Positions 25,945 to 34,696 of a stretch of 64,000 bases of DNA are shown here, one piece after another (within the stretch, counting starts at the first letter, position 1; each line of letters begins with the position of its first letter). The DNA comes from RGIG1959 sp045604545 (GTDB lineage Bacteria; Bacillota; Clostridia; Oscillospirales; Acutalibacteraceae). The notes under the pieces are model-generated. The model was not told the DNA's origin, did not search any database, and saw nothing but the letters and a program-made list of their open reading frames with translations. The DNA is taken from NCBI GenBank assembly GCA_045604545.1, contig JAZUOG010000072.1:1-64000 (forward strand), read 5' to 3'. The position numbers were made by a program, and so were the translations under genes.

Positions 25945-27924
25945 ATGAAACGTGGTCGTTTGTTTTTTATAGCACCGATGGTATGGGTGCTCTCAGCGGC
26001 GGTGTTGATCCTTTCGGGGATCACATGGCTGCTGGGCGAAAAAACGGTGGCATACATCGAATTGGCAATATCGGCAGTGCTGGTGATTATCGCTGTTGTC
26101 AGATTGGTTCGACAGCAAAAAGATATTGTACGCTATATGAATCGGGTAACGCGGTTGATAGATGAAAAAGACGAAAAATCGCTTTCTCAATCGCCGCTTC
26201 CCATCGCGGTTATTACCGCCGACAAACAAATTTTATGGCACAACACCAACTTTCAGACAACCGTTGCGGACGGTCGCTCTTTTATCGGCAAAAGTGCTGA
26301 TGAGATTTTACCTGACGTGGATACGGCAAAGCTGAAAAAATCCGGCACACTGGAACTGTCGTTGCAGGGACATCGGTATACGATTTATGTGAGTAGCTTT
26401 ACCAGCCGTGGAAAAGATGTATTTGTGCTGTACTATCTGGATATCACAAAGCTACATAATATTTCCGAGGAATATGCGGCTACACGACCGATCGTTATGA
26501 TGATCTGCATCGACAATCTGGAAGAGCTTGTTCAGCGGTCGCGTGACAGTGAGCGCGCGAAGATAGCCGGTCTGGTTGAAAATGCATTGGAAGACTGGCT
26601 TGGCAACACCACCGGCATATTCCGAAAATATGACGGCGACCGATATATGGCGATCGTTGAGAAACGATACTTGCAGGCGATGATCGAAACGCGATTTGAT
26701 ATTCTGGATCGTGTTCGATCCATACCGCTGGATAATAATCTTCAGATCACGCTATCGATCGGCATCGGCGAGGGTCAAACGTTTCAAAGCGCAGAAAAGA
26801 ACGCCCGTCATGCAATCGATATGGCACTCGGACGTGGCGGTGATCAAGCGGCTCTTCGAACGAAAACCGGTTATGAGTTTTATGGCGGTTTGTCTAAAGG
26901 CATCGAAAAGCGTACAAAGGTACGCACACGCATCATGGCGTCTGCGTTACAAGAGACGATATCGGCGGCAGATAATGTGCTTGTGATGGGACATCGTTTT
27001 TCCGATCTCGATTGTGTCGGCTCGGGACTGGTGATGACAATGATCGCCCGCTCGCTCGGTAAAACCGCGCATTTGGTCGTTTCCAGAAAAACGACGCTTG
27101 CTGAGGAAATGTTTGTGCGGTTTGATAATGCGGGTTACTCTGACCTGTATATCTCACCGGATGAAGCGATGGATTTTGTAAAACCGAAAACATTGCTGAT
27201 TGTTACCGATACCCAGAATCCATTGATGCTGGAATCCAAAGCACTGTATGAACAGATCGCAACAGTGGCTGTTATTGATCACCACAGGAAGATGAACGAC
27301 AACATCGGTGATGCGGTGTTGTTCTTCCACGAATCGTATGCCAGTTCCGCTTGCGAGTTGGTTGCGGAAATCGCTCAATATATGGATATTCCCGACTTAA
27401 ACACCCTTCAGGCAGAGGCGTTGCTTGCAGGCATTATGCTCGATACACGCAATTTTGTTATGAATGCCGGTGTGAGAACGTTTGAAGCGGCGGCGTATCT
27501 ACGCAAACAAGGTGCAGATACGGTTTCTGTAAAGCGCGTTTTTGCAGGAAGCATGGAGTTGCATCGTAAAAAATCCGAGATTATGTCTACATCCCAGTTC
27601 TATCGTCACACGGCGATTGCTTATGCGGAAACAGGCGGCGGTGCCGAGATGCGCATTGCGTGTTCTCAGGCGGCAGATGAGCTGTTATCGATCAAAGATA
27701 CCGTTGCGGCATTTGCATGGTTTGAAGACAACGGTGTTATCAATATTTCCGCCCGTTCCTACGGGGAGTTTAACGTTCAGCTTGTGATGGAATATCTCGG
27801 CGGCGGCGGTCATATGACGATGGCCGGCGCTCAGCTTAAGGGTGTGACATTTGCTCAGACACAGGGAATATTACAACAAGCAATCGATCGATACTATCAG
27901 GAAAATTCAAGTGTAAAACAATAA
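25945..27924 (+). CDS. gdpP: Cyclic-di-AMP phosphodiesterase GdpP (YybT family)
   Basis: Membrane enzyme that hydrolyses c-di-AMP. 659 residues: two N-terminal membrane segments (about 10-55), a PAS-like domain (SPLPIAVITADKQILWHN), a degenerate GGDEF domain, and the DHH/DHHA1 catalytic unit with GHRFSDLDCVGSG, VTDTQNP, VIDHHRK, LDTRNF and the final GGGGHMTMAGAQL. All DHH metal ligands are present. The frame is open 35 codons further upstream into the RNase J gene, but ATG 25945 gives the usual membrane start. It precedes rplI-dnaB, the normal Firmicutes order. Confidence 0.95.
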   Translation: MKRGRLFFIAPMVWVLSAAVLILSGITWLLGEKTVAYIELAISAVLVIIAVVRLVRQQKDIVRYMNRVTRLIDEKDEKSLSQSPLPIAVITADKQILWHNTNFQTTVADGRSFIGKSADEILPDVDTAKLKKSGTLELSLQGHRYTIYVSSFTSRGKDVFVLYYLDITKLHNISEEYAATRPIVMMICIDNLEELVQRSRDSERAKIAGLVENALEDWLGNTTGIFRKYDGDRYMAIVEKRYLQAMIETRFDILDRVRSIPLDNNLQITLSIGIGEGQTFQSAEKNARHAIDMALGRGGDQAALRTKTGYEFYGGLSKGIEKRTKVRTRIMASALQETISAADNVLVMGHRFSDLDCVGSGLVMTMIARSLGKTAHLVVSRKTTLAEEMFVRFDNAGYSDLYISPDEAMDFVKPKTLLIVTDTQNPLMLESKALYEQIATVAVIDHHRKMNDNIGDAVLFFHESYASSACELVAEIAQYMDIPDLNTLQAEALLAGIMLDTRNFVMNAGVRTFEAAAYLRKQGADTVSVKRVFAGSMELHRKKSEIMSTSQFYRHTAIAYAETGGGAEMRIACSQAADELLSIKDTVAAFAWFEDNGVINISARSYGEFNVQLVMEYLGGGGHMTMAGAQLKGVTFAQTQGILQQAIDRYYQENSSVKQ

Positions 27925-27948
27925 ATCATATCTGAGGAGGAGTTCGTG

Positions 27949-28389
27949 ATGAAAGTCATTTTGCTTCAAGATGTAAAGGGACAAGGCAAGAAAGGGGAAC
28001 TGGTGAACGTTTCCGACGGTTATGCCCGAAACTTTTTGCTTCCCCGTAATTTGGCGATGCTTGCCGATTCGCAAGCCATGAATGAGCTTCGCAACAAAGA
28101 GGCTTCCGTCAAGTATCACAAGGAAATGGATATGAAAGCCGCCAATGAAACGGCCGCCGCGCTGAAGGACAAGACGGTCGTTGTGAAAGCCAAAGCCGGT
28201 AAGAGCGGCAAACTTTTCGGCTCTGTTACCACAAAAGAGGTCGCTGAAGTGCTTAAATCGCAACTGAATATCACAATTGATAAACGTAAGATTTCCATGT
28301 CGGATATCAAGACGTTCGGAACGTATACCGCTGAAATCAAGCTTCTTCAAGGCATTTCCGCAACCATTCAGGTTGAAGTGACCGAATAA
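27949..28389 (+). CDS. rplI: 50S ribosomal protein L9
   Basis: Binds 23S rRNA near the L1 stalk base. The 146-residue protein opens with MKVILLQDVKGQGKKGELVN and has the signature GYARNFLLPRNLAM, then the long connecting helix and C-terminal domain. A GTG codon directly precedes the ATG; the ATG at 27949 has the better distance (8 bases) from GAGGAGG. Lies between gdpP and dnaB. Confidence 0.97.
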   Translation: MKVILLQDVKGQGKKGELVNVSDGYARNFLLPRNLAMLADSQAMNELRNKEASVKYHKEMDMKAANETAAALKDKTVVVKAKAGKSGKLFGSVTTKEVAEVLKSQLNITIDKRKISMSDIKTFGTYTAEIKLLQGISATIQVEVTE

Positions 28390-28409
28390 AATCAAAGGAC
28401 AGAACAACT

Positions 28410-29768
28410 ATGGCTAATACAATGCTCGAAAACGACGGATTGAATCTTCCGTACAGTATGGAAGCAGAGCAATCTGTTTTGGGCTCTGTGCTGTTGAAGC
28501 CCGAGTCGCTCAACGAGGTTATGGACATTCTGAACGCAGAGTGTTTTTATCTTCCGGAGCATAAGGCGATTTATCAAGTAATGATCGCAAAATCGCTTTC
28601 CAAACAAGTGATTGATATCGTTACCGTTTTTGAGGAACTGAAGTCTGAGGGCTTTTTCTCGACGCAAAACGGTAAGGAGTATTTGTTTAAACTTGCACAG
28701 CTCGTTCCGTCAATCACCAACATTCGTACATATGCCACCATTGTAAAAGAAAAGGCCGATGTACGACGACTGATCGTCGCACTTCGGGAAACGCTTGATG
28801 AAGCGATGGATCCTGCAGTTCAGCCGTCGGTGCTGTTGGATTCGGCGGAACAAAAAATTTATGATATTCGCCAAGTGCGTCAGACTCGCGGATTGCGCCC
28901 CATTGCTGAGGTCGTCAGAGAATCGTTTGATACGTTTACAAAGCTTCAAGGACCCGAAAAAGAGCTGTATAAAGGTATTCCGAGCGGTATCCCGCCGCTT
29001 GATGTGCTGACGACCGGACTTAACCGTTCCGATATGATCATTGTCGGTGCGCGTCCCGGTATGGGTAAGACCAGCTTTGCGCTGAATATTGCCAAAAACG
29101 TCGCAAAACAAAACCGAAAAGTGATCTTTTTCAATCTGGAAATGTCGTGTGAACAGATGGTCAATCGTATGCTGTCTTCGGAAGCTCGTGTTTCCAGTAA
29201 AAAGCTCCGTACCGGTGAGATGGAAAGTGATGAGTGGGACAGACTTACACACGCCGGCGGCCGATTGCTTCAACTGCCGATGTATCTGGACGATACCGCC
29301 AATATTACGGTTCCGGAAATGATGGCGCGTGTACGCCGTATTAAAGATCCCGGCGTGATCATTATCGACTATCTTCAGCTGATGCATTCCGGTAAGAATA
29401 TTGAAAACCGTGTGCAGGAGGTTTCCGATATTACCAGATCGCTTAAAATCATGGCGAAGGAACTGAATGTGCCTGTTATTGTTTGTGCGCAGTTGTCCCG
29501 TGGTACAGATAAACAAACCGCCAACCATCGTCCGCAATTGTCGGATCTTCGTGAATCGGGTTCTATCGAGCAAGACGCCGATCAGGTTCTCTTCTTATAT
29601 CGTGACGAGTATTATAAAAATACCGCCAAAGATCCCGATGCAGTTGAAGTCGGCACGTCGGAAGTGATTGTTGCCAAAAACAGACACGGTGAGCTTGGTA
29701 CTGTGAAGCTGGCGTGGAGCGGTGAGTTCACGGAATTTACGGCTTTGGATCTTCATCATGACGGATAA
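28410..29768 (+). CDS. dnaB: Replicative DNA helicase DnaB (DnaC in Bacillus nomenclature)
   Basis: Hexameric helicase of the replication fork. 452 residues: N-terminal primase-interaction domain (SMEAEQSVLGSVLL), linker, and RecA-like motor with Walker A GARPGMGKTSFALN, Walker B VIIIDYLQLM, and DRVLFLYRDEYY-type C-terminal motifs (DQVLFLYRDEYY). No intein. Start ATG 20 bases after rplI. Confidence 0.97.
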   Translation: MANTMLENDGLNLPYSMEAEQSVLGSVLLKPESLNEVMDILNAECFYLPEHKAIYQVMIAKSLSKQVIDIVTVFEELKSEGFFSTQNGKEYLFKLAQLVPSITNIRTYATIVKEKADVRRLIVALRETLDEAMDPAVQPSVLLDSAEQKIYDIRQVRQTRGLRPIAEVVRESFDTFTKLQGPEKELYKGIPSGIPPLDVLTTGLNRSDMIIVGARPGMGKTSFALNIAKNVAKQNRKVIFFNLEMSCEQMVNRMLSSEARVSSKKLRTGEMESDEWDRLTHAGGRLLQLPMYLDDTANITVPEMMARVRRIKDPGVIIIDYLQLMHSGKNIENRVQEVSDITRSLKIMAKELNVPVIVCAQLSRGTDKQTANHRPQLSDLRESGSIEQDADQVLFLYRDEYYKNTAKDPDAVEVGTSEVIVAKNRHGELGTVKLAWSGEFTEFTALDLHHDG

Positions 29769-29795
29769 TATCCCGAAAAGGTGGGTGGTTATCCC

Positions 29796-31172
29796 ATGCA
29801 TAGTGTTGCAGAAAAAACACTACACACGATCAAACAGCATCGATTGATTCATTCGGGCGATGCAGTGTTTGTTGCCTTGTCGGGCGGCGCGGATTCGGTA
29901 TGTTTGCTACATATCTTGATCGCATTGAAAGAACATCTTTGCTATCGTTCTTTGACGGCGTTGCACCTTCACCATGGCCTTCGCGGAGAAGACGCAGACA
30001 GAGATGAACGCTTTGTTCGGAAGGTGTGTGAGAGATGGCACGTTGAATTACATGTGAAACGCGTTGATGTACGGACGGAGGCTTGTTCTCACGGTGAGAC
30101 GATCGAAGAAGCGGGAAGGCGCCTGCGATATGCGTTTTTTGAGGAGCGCATGACCGGACAAGCTCATGTGGTGCTGGCAACGGCTCATCATGCTGATGAT
30201 GATGCGGAAACGGTATTAATGAATATGTTCCGAGGATGCGGGTTACAAGGATTGTCCGGTATTCCGATTACACGCGGCAGAATCGTTCGTCCGCTTTTAC
30301 AATGTCGCCACGAAGAGATTCAACAATACTGCACGGAAAATAATCTGGAATATGTTGTTGATGAATCGAATTTTTCGACAGAATATACCCGAAATCGTCT
30401 GCGACATACCGTGATACCTGCGATTGAAACGATACACCCCCAAGCGGTTGACAATATTTTGCGGTTATCCTCTATTGCTGAAGAAGAAAATCGCTTTTTG
30501 GACTCGCTGGCGCATGATGTACTGTTGAAGACGGTTACCTCAAACGATCAACTGTACACGACAGAAGCGTTGTTAACACAGCCTGATGTGATTGTCAGAC
30601 GGACGTTGCGTATGATGTCAGAGCGGGCAGGTGGGGGAGCGCTCGAACGATCCCATATAAACGATTTATTGCTCACGGTAAAAAACGGCGGTTCGTGTAG
30701 CCTTCCTCGCAGAATTACAGCCCATTCGGACGGCAACATGCTGTGCTTTGTAAAGTCCGGTAAAGGCGAAAACAGACACTCGGTGAATATTACCGTGAAC
30801 GATGTATTTGAATTCGATTCAAAAATTTACAAAACCGAACTCATATTACGTGAAGAATATGAGATTCGGCGAAATGTTAACAAAAACTTATTTAATTTTT
30901 GCTTGGCGTATGATATGATTAAAGGCGATCTTATTATGCGGAAACGGTCTGATGGTGATCACTTCAGACCGTTCAAGAGACACTGTACCAAAACATTAAA
31001 AAAGTGGTTCAACGAACAACATATACCGTCGTTTCTGCGTGATACCGTTGAGGTAATATGCGATGAGGAAGGGGTAGTAGGACTGTTGGGGCTTGCTGTC
31101 GATGAACGTGTTGCGGTAAGAACCGATACCAAACGGGTGTTGTTAATAAAAATTCTGGAAAAAGGATTGTGA
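29796..31172 (+). CDS. tilS: tRNA(Ile)-lysidine synthase
   Basis: Converts the wobble C of tRNA-Ile(CAU) to lysidine so that it reads AUA. The 458-residue protein has the PP-loop ATPase motif ALSGGADSVCLLH, the LHLHHGLRGEDADRDE segment, RNRLRHTVIP, and a C-terminal TilS domain ending in GLLGLAVDERVAV. The ATG at 29796 follows AAAAGGTGGGTGG; the upstream GTG at 29781 lies inside that purine stretch. Upstream of hpt and ftsH, the conserved Firmicutes order. Confidence 0.94.
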   Translation: MHSVAEKTLHTIKQHRLIHSGDAVFVALSGGADSVCLLHILIALKEHLCYRSLTALHLHHGLRGEDADRDERFVRKVCERWHVELHVKRVDVRTEACSHGETIEEAGRRLRYAFFEERMTGQAHVVLATAHHADDDAETVLMNMFRGCGLQGLSGIPITRGRIVRPLLQCRHEEIQQYCTENNLEYVVDESNFSTEYTRNRLRHTVIPAIETIHPQAVDNILRLSSIAEEENRFLDSLAHDVLLKTVTSNDQLYTTEALLTQPDVIVRRTLRMMSERAGGGALERSHINDLLLTVKNGGSCSLPRRITAHSDGNMLCFVKSGKGENRHSVNITVNDVFEFDSKIYKTELILREEYEIRRNVNKNLFNFCLAYDMIKGDLIMRKRSDGDHFRPFKRHCTKTLKKWFNEQHIPSFLRDTVEVICDEEGVVGLLGLAVDERVAVRTDTKRVLLIKILEKGL

Positions 31173-31178
31173 GATACC

Positions 31179-31724
31179 ATGTCGATGCATAATGATATTG
31201 AAAGTGTTCTGTTTTCGGAAGAGGACATCAAAGAGACTGTACAAAGACTCGGCAAGCAAATTTCGGAGGAATATCGCGACAAGAATCTGTTTCTCGTCAC
31301 GGTGTTGAAAGGTTCACTTGTGTTTATGGCGGATCTTATGCGAGCGATCGATATTCACTGCTCGATTGATTTCCTTGCTGTGTCGAGCTACGGTAACGGA
31401 ATCAAAACGTCGGGCGAAGTACAGGTTATTAAAGATCTGACCTGTCCTTTGCATGATAAGGATGTTCTGATTGTGGAAGATATTCTGGATTCCGGTGTGA
31501 CGCTTTCGTATTTGATTGAAACCTTCAAGGCTCGTCAACCTAAGAGCCTTCGTATATGCACGTTGCTTGACAAACCTGCCAACCGTCGAGCAAATGTGTT
31601 TGCGGATTACATCGGCATGGAAGTCGGCGACCAATTTATTGTCGGCTATGGTCTTGACTATGCCGAAAAATATCGCAATTTGCCGTATATCGGTGTGTTG
31701 AAACCTGAGGCGTATTCCTCGTAA
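31179..31724 (+). CDS. hpt: Hypoxanthine phosphoribosyltransferase
   Basis: Purine salvage enzyme making IMP or GMP from free bases and PRPP. 181 residues with the PRPP-binding loop VLIVEDILDSGVTL and the flexible-loop region SSYGNGIKTSGEV. Sits between tilS and ftsH, as in Bacillus. An ATG two codons downstream is a possible alternative start. Confidence 0.95.
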   Translation: MSMHNDIESVLFSEEDIKETVQRLGKQISEEYRDKNLFLVTVLKGSLVFMADLMRAIDIHCSIDFLAVSSYGNGIKTSGEVQVIKDLTCPLHDKDVLIVEDILDSGVTLSYLIETFKARQPKSLRICTLLDKPANRRANVFADYIGMEVGDQFIVGYGLDYAEKYRNLPYIGVLKPEAYSS

Positions 31725-31763
31725 TGGCGCTTGAATTGCATATCTCAAAAGGAGGGATCCGCA

Positions 31764-33680
31764 TTGGATTCTAACAATCATAATCACAGCGGAAAGTCAG
31801 TAAAGAATATACTGCTTTTCGTGGGTATTCCTGTTTTGATTCTTCTGTTCTCGTGGATGATGTTGTCGGCGGGAGGAAAGAAAGACGAGACACCGTATTC
31901 GAAGTATGTGGCCTATTTTGAACAAGGTCAGGTTCAGGCTTTTGATTTGGATCTGAACGACGGCACACTGGAAATCTTGCTCCGTGAACAGTACCGCACA
32001 GATGTGAACAAAGACGGTAAAGTCACCGACAAGGACGTTATTGAATACACGGTTCCGGACATCAATCTTTTCTTTGAAAATACGCTGGATATCATCAAAA
32101 AGAATAATAATGATGATGATCCGAATAACAACGTTGAGTTTGACGTTCAACCGCAACAAGAACTTCCTTGGATCGTCAGTATGCTTCCGACGCTGCTTAT
32201 TGTTGTGTTTGTTGTGATCATGGTGGTCATGATGCGCCGTTCGCTGTCCGGTATTAACGGTGGATCGGCCGGCGGATTCGGAAAGGCGCGTGTCAAGCAA
32301 CCGGCTGATGAGAAGCGTAAAACGACCTTTGCCGATGTTGCCGGTGCTGACGAAGAAAAAGAAGAGCTTCGCGAAATCGTTGACTTCCTTAAAGCTCCTA
32401 AAAAGTTTGAAGAACTTGGTGCGCGCATCCCTAAAGGCGTGCTGCTTGTCGGCCCTCCGGGCACAGGTAAAACATTGATTGCCCGTGCGGTTGCAGGTGA
32501 AGCCGGTGTTCCGTTTTTCTCGATTTCCGGTTCGGATTTCGTGGAAATGTATGTCGGTGTGGGTGCATCGCGTGTTCGTGATTTGTTTGATCAAGCAAAG
32601 AAAAATTCACCTTGCATCATTTTTATCGATGAGATCGATGCTGTCGGACGTCAGCGCGGAACCGGTCTCGGCGGTGGTCACGACGAGCGTGAGCAGACCC
32701 TCAATCAGTTGTTGGTTGAAATGGACGGCTTCGGTGCCAACGAAGGTGTTATCATGATTGCCGCTACCAACCGTCCCGATATTCTCGATCCCGCGTTGAT
32801 GCGTCCCGGTCGTTTTGATCGGCAGATCGTTGTGAATTATCCCGATATGAAGGGACGCGAAGCAATTTTGAAAGTCCATGCGCGTGGTAAGCCCATTGCG
32901 CCCGATGTAGATCTTTCGACGATTGCTAAATCTACCGCAGGATTCACCGGCGCTGACCTTTCCAATCTTCTCAACGAAGCCGCTCTTTTGGCGGCACGTA
33001 AGAATCTGCGTTCTATCACGATGGACGAAATCGAAGAAGCGACCATCAAGGTGGTTATGGGTACAGAAAAACGCAGTCATGTGATTACGGATAAAGATAA
33101 GAAACTGACCGCATATCATGAAGCAGGACACGCTGTTGTGACATATTATTGTCCCACGCAGGATCCTGTTCATCAGATCTCGATCATTCCGCGTGGCATG
33201 GCGGGTGGTTACACAATGTCACTTCCCAGCGAAGATCGTTCGTATCGCGCTAAGAAGGAAATGCTCGAAGATATTCAGGTGCTTCTTGGCGGACGTGTTG
33301 CGGAAGCGTTGGTGCTGGATGATATCTCTACCGGCGCTTCCAACGATATTGAGCGCGCTTCCGAACTTGCGCGTAAGATGGTTACCAAGTACGGCATGAG
33401 TGCCGCTTTGGGTCCGATCATGTTTGGTGAGTCTGAGTCGGGCGGTGTGTTCATTGGTCGCGATATCGGTCACAGCCGCAATTATTCCGAAGAAGTGGCT
33501 TCGGAAATTGATCGTGAAATTCGCCGAATCATCACAGAAGGCTACGATGAAACCGCACGTAAGCTTACAGAACACATGGACAAACTTCATAAAGTGGCAC
33601 ACTATTTGTTTGAACACGAAAAAATCGATGGGGAAGAGTTCGCGGCATTGATGGCGGACGATGCTGTCGAAGGTGAATAA
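31764..33680 (+). CDS. ftsH: ATP-dependent zinc metalloprotease FtsH
   Basis: Membrane AAA+ protease for quality control of membrane and cytosolic proteins. 638 residues: membrane segment about 17-36, extracytoplasmic loop, second membrane segment about 130-155, AAA domain with Walker A VGPPGTGKTLIARA and second-region-of-homology ATNRPDILDPALMRPGRFDR, and the zinc site HEAGH with a distal Asp. The TTG at 31764 lies 7 bases after GGAGGG, while the frame's earlier codons have no ribosome binding site, so a TTG start is chosen. Ends in a strong terminator. Confidence 0.95.
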   Translation: MDSNNHNHSGKSVKNILLFVGIPVLILLFSWMMLSAGGKKDETPYSKYVAYFEQGQVQAFDLDLNDGTLEILLREQYRTDVNKDGKVTDKDVIEYTVPDINLFFENTLDIIKKNNNDDDPNNNVEFDVQPQQELPWIVSMLPTLLIVVFVVIMVVMMRRSLSGINGGSAGGFGKARVKQPADEKRKTTFADVAGADEEKEELREIVDFLKAPKKFEELGARIPKGVLLVGPPGTGKTLIARAVAGEAGVPFFSISGSDFVEMYVGVGASRVRDLFDQAKKNSPCIIFIDEIDAVGRQRGTGLGGGHDEREQTLNQLLVEMDGFGANEGVIMIAATNRPDILDPALMRPGRFDRQIVVNYPDMKGREAILKVHARGKPIAPDVDLSTIAKSTAGFTGADLSNLLNEAALLAARKNLRSITMDEIEEATIKVVMGTEKRSHVITDKDKKLTAYHEAGHAVVTYYCPTQDPVHQISIIPRGMAGGYTMSLPSEDRSYRAKKEMLEDIQVLLGGRVAEALVLDDISTGASNDIERASELARKMVTKYGMSAALGPIMFGESESGGVFIGRDIGHSRNYSEEVASEIDREIRRIITEGYDETARKLTEHMDKLHKVAHYLFEHEKIDGEEFAALMADDAVEGE

Positions 33681-33684
33681 GTAT

Positions 33685-33726
33685 AACAGCAAGAAGATGA
33701 CCGGATCTTCTTGCTGTTCTTTTTTG
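33685..33726 (+). terminator. Terminator after ftsH
   Basis: Perfect 14-bp stem (33685-33698 with 33705-33718), 6-base loop, then a T run. Ends the tilS-hpt-ftsH operon. Confidence 0.93.
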
Positions 33727-33729
33727 CAC

Positions 33730-33762
33730 AAAAAAAGAACCGATCGAAATCGATCGGTTCTT
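33730..33762 (-). terminator. Terminator after nagB
   Basis: Perfect 12-bp stem (33735-33746 with 33751-33762) with the A run on its left giving the - strand T run. It sits 13 bases past the nagB stop. Confidence 0.9.
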
Positions 33763-33774
33763 AAGAGATAGGTG

Positions 33775-34500
33775 TTACAGTTTGGAAGCGGCGCCTTCGT
33801 CGAGCATAACCGTCACATTGGGATGCAACTGAAGCACGGAAGCAGGGCATTGGGGATCGACGGGACCATTGACCATGGCGTAGATCGCGTCGGCTTTGTC
33901 GGCGCCGGTAGCGATAATAACGATCGCTTTGGCCTTCATGATGGAACCGATACCCATGGTAAGCGCCTGACGGGGAACATCGTCGGCAGAAGCAAAGAAG
34001 CGTTTGTTGGCTTCAATGGTGCTTTCGGTCAGGTCAACAATGTGAGTCGTCGGGGGGAAGGTAGTGGTCGGCTCATTGAAGGCGATGTGACCGTTGCGTC
34101 CGATGCCGAGAATTTGAAGATCAATACCACCCGCGGCGTCGATTGCCGCGTCATATGCGGCACATTCAGCGGCAGGATCAGCGGCCATGCCGGAAAGAAC
34201 ATGGATTTGATCTTCGGGAATGTTGATGTATTTGAAAAGATTGTCGTGCATGAAATAGTAGTAGCTTTGGTCATGATCGTGATCAAGGCCGACATATTCA
34301 TCGAGGTTGTAGGTGGTAACACCCGAATAATCGACAGCGCCTTCCTCATACAAAGCGGCCATACGGCGGTAGGTCGGCAGGGGAGTGGAGCCGGTGGCAA
34401 GACCGAGGACACAGTTCGGCTTGGAAATTACCTGAGCCGCAAAAAGAGCGGCAGCAGCGGCGCCGATTGCATCGGCATTTTTGTAAACACGTACATTCAT
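33775..34500 (-). CDS. nagB: Glucosamine-6-phosphate deaminase
   Basis: Converts glucosamine-6-phosphate to fructose-6-phosphate and ammonia, linking amino-sugar use to glycolysis. The 241-residue protein has VLGLATGSTPLPTYRRM, the catalytic-site TYNLDEYVGL and GIGRNGHIAFNEP. Length fits the short Gram-positive form without the allosteric C-terminus of the E. coli enzyme. AAAGGACGG precedes the ATG. Single-gene unit here; nagA is not adjacent. Confidence 0.95.
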   Translation of the reverse strand: MNVRVYKNADAIGAAAAALFAAQVISKPNCVLGLATGSTPLPTYRRMAALYEEGAVDYSGVTTYNLDEYVGLDHDHDQSYYYFMHDNLFKYINIPEDQIHVLSGMAADPAAECAAYDAAIDAAGGIDLQILGIGRNGHIAFNEPTTTFPPTTHIVDLTESTIEANKRFFASADDVPRQALTMGIGSIMKAKAIVIIATGADKADAIYAMVNGPVDPQCPASVLQLHPNVTVMLDEGAASKL

Positions 34501-34524
34501 GGTAGCAATCCGTCCTTTCGTTTT

Positions 34525-34539
34525 GCGTGAAATTCACGC
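34525..34539. promoter_or_regulatory. Candidate operator palindrome upstream of nagB
   Basis: GCGTGAAATTCACGC, a 7-1-7 perfect inverted repeat 25 bases before the nagB start, in its 5' leader or promoter. It is placed as expected for a repressor site such as a GntR-type amino-sugar regulator, but no regulator gene is adjacent. Confidence 0.4.
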
Positions 34540-34632
34540 ATATTTACATATTCATTATCCGCTTTTTTGACTGAAAACCATATATGTATTCGGACGGTAA
34601 ATTTGCACTTTTGGTCATACTCGAAAAAACAG

Positions 34633-34660
34633 TGGACAAACACAAAATGTATTGTATAAT
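34633..34660 (+). promoter_or_regulatory. sulP promoter
   Basis: TGGACA, 16-bp spacer, TATAAT, 36 bases before the chosen ATG. Confidence 0.6.
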
Positions 34661-34696
34661 ATTATCGCTGTGACTTTGGAGAACGTAAGAAAGAAG

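Noticed and set aside
33772..34530. Open + strand frame over nagB
   Set aside because: Covers nagB and its leader exactly; product is His/Asp/Gly-rich with no family features, and it would start inside the nagB terminator region.
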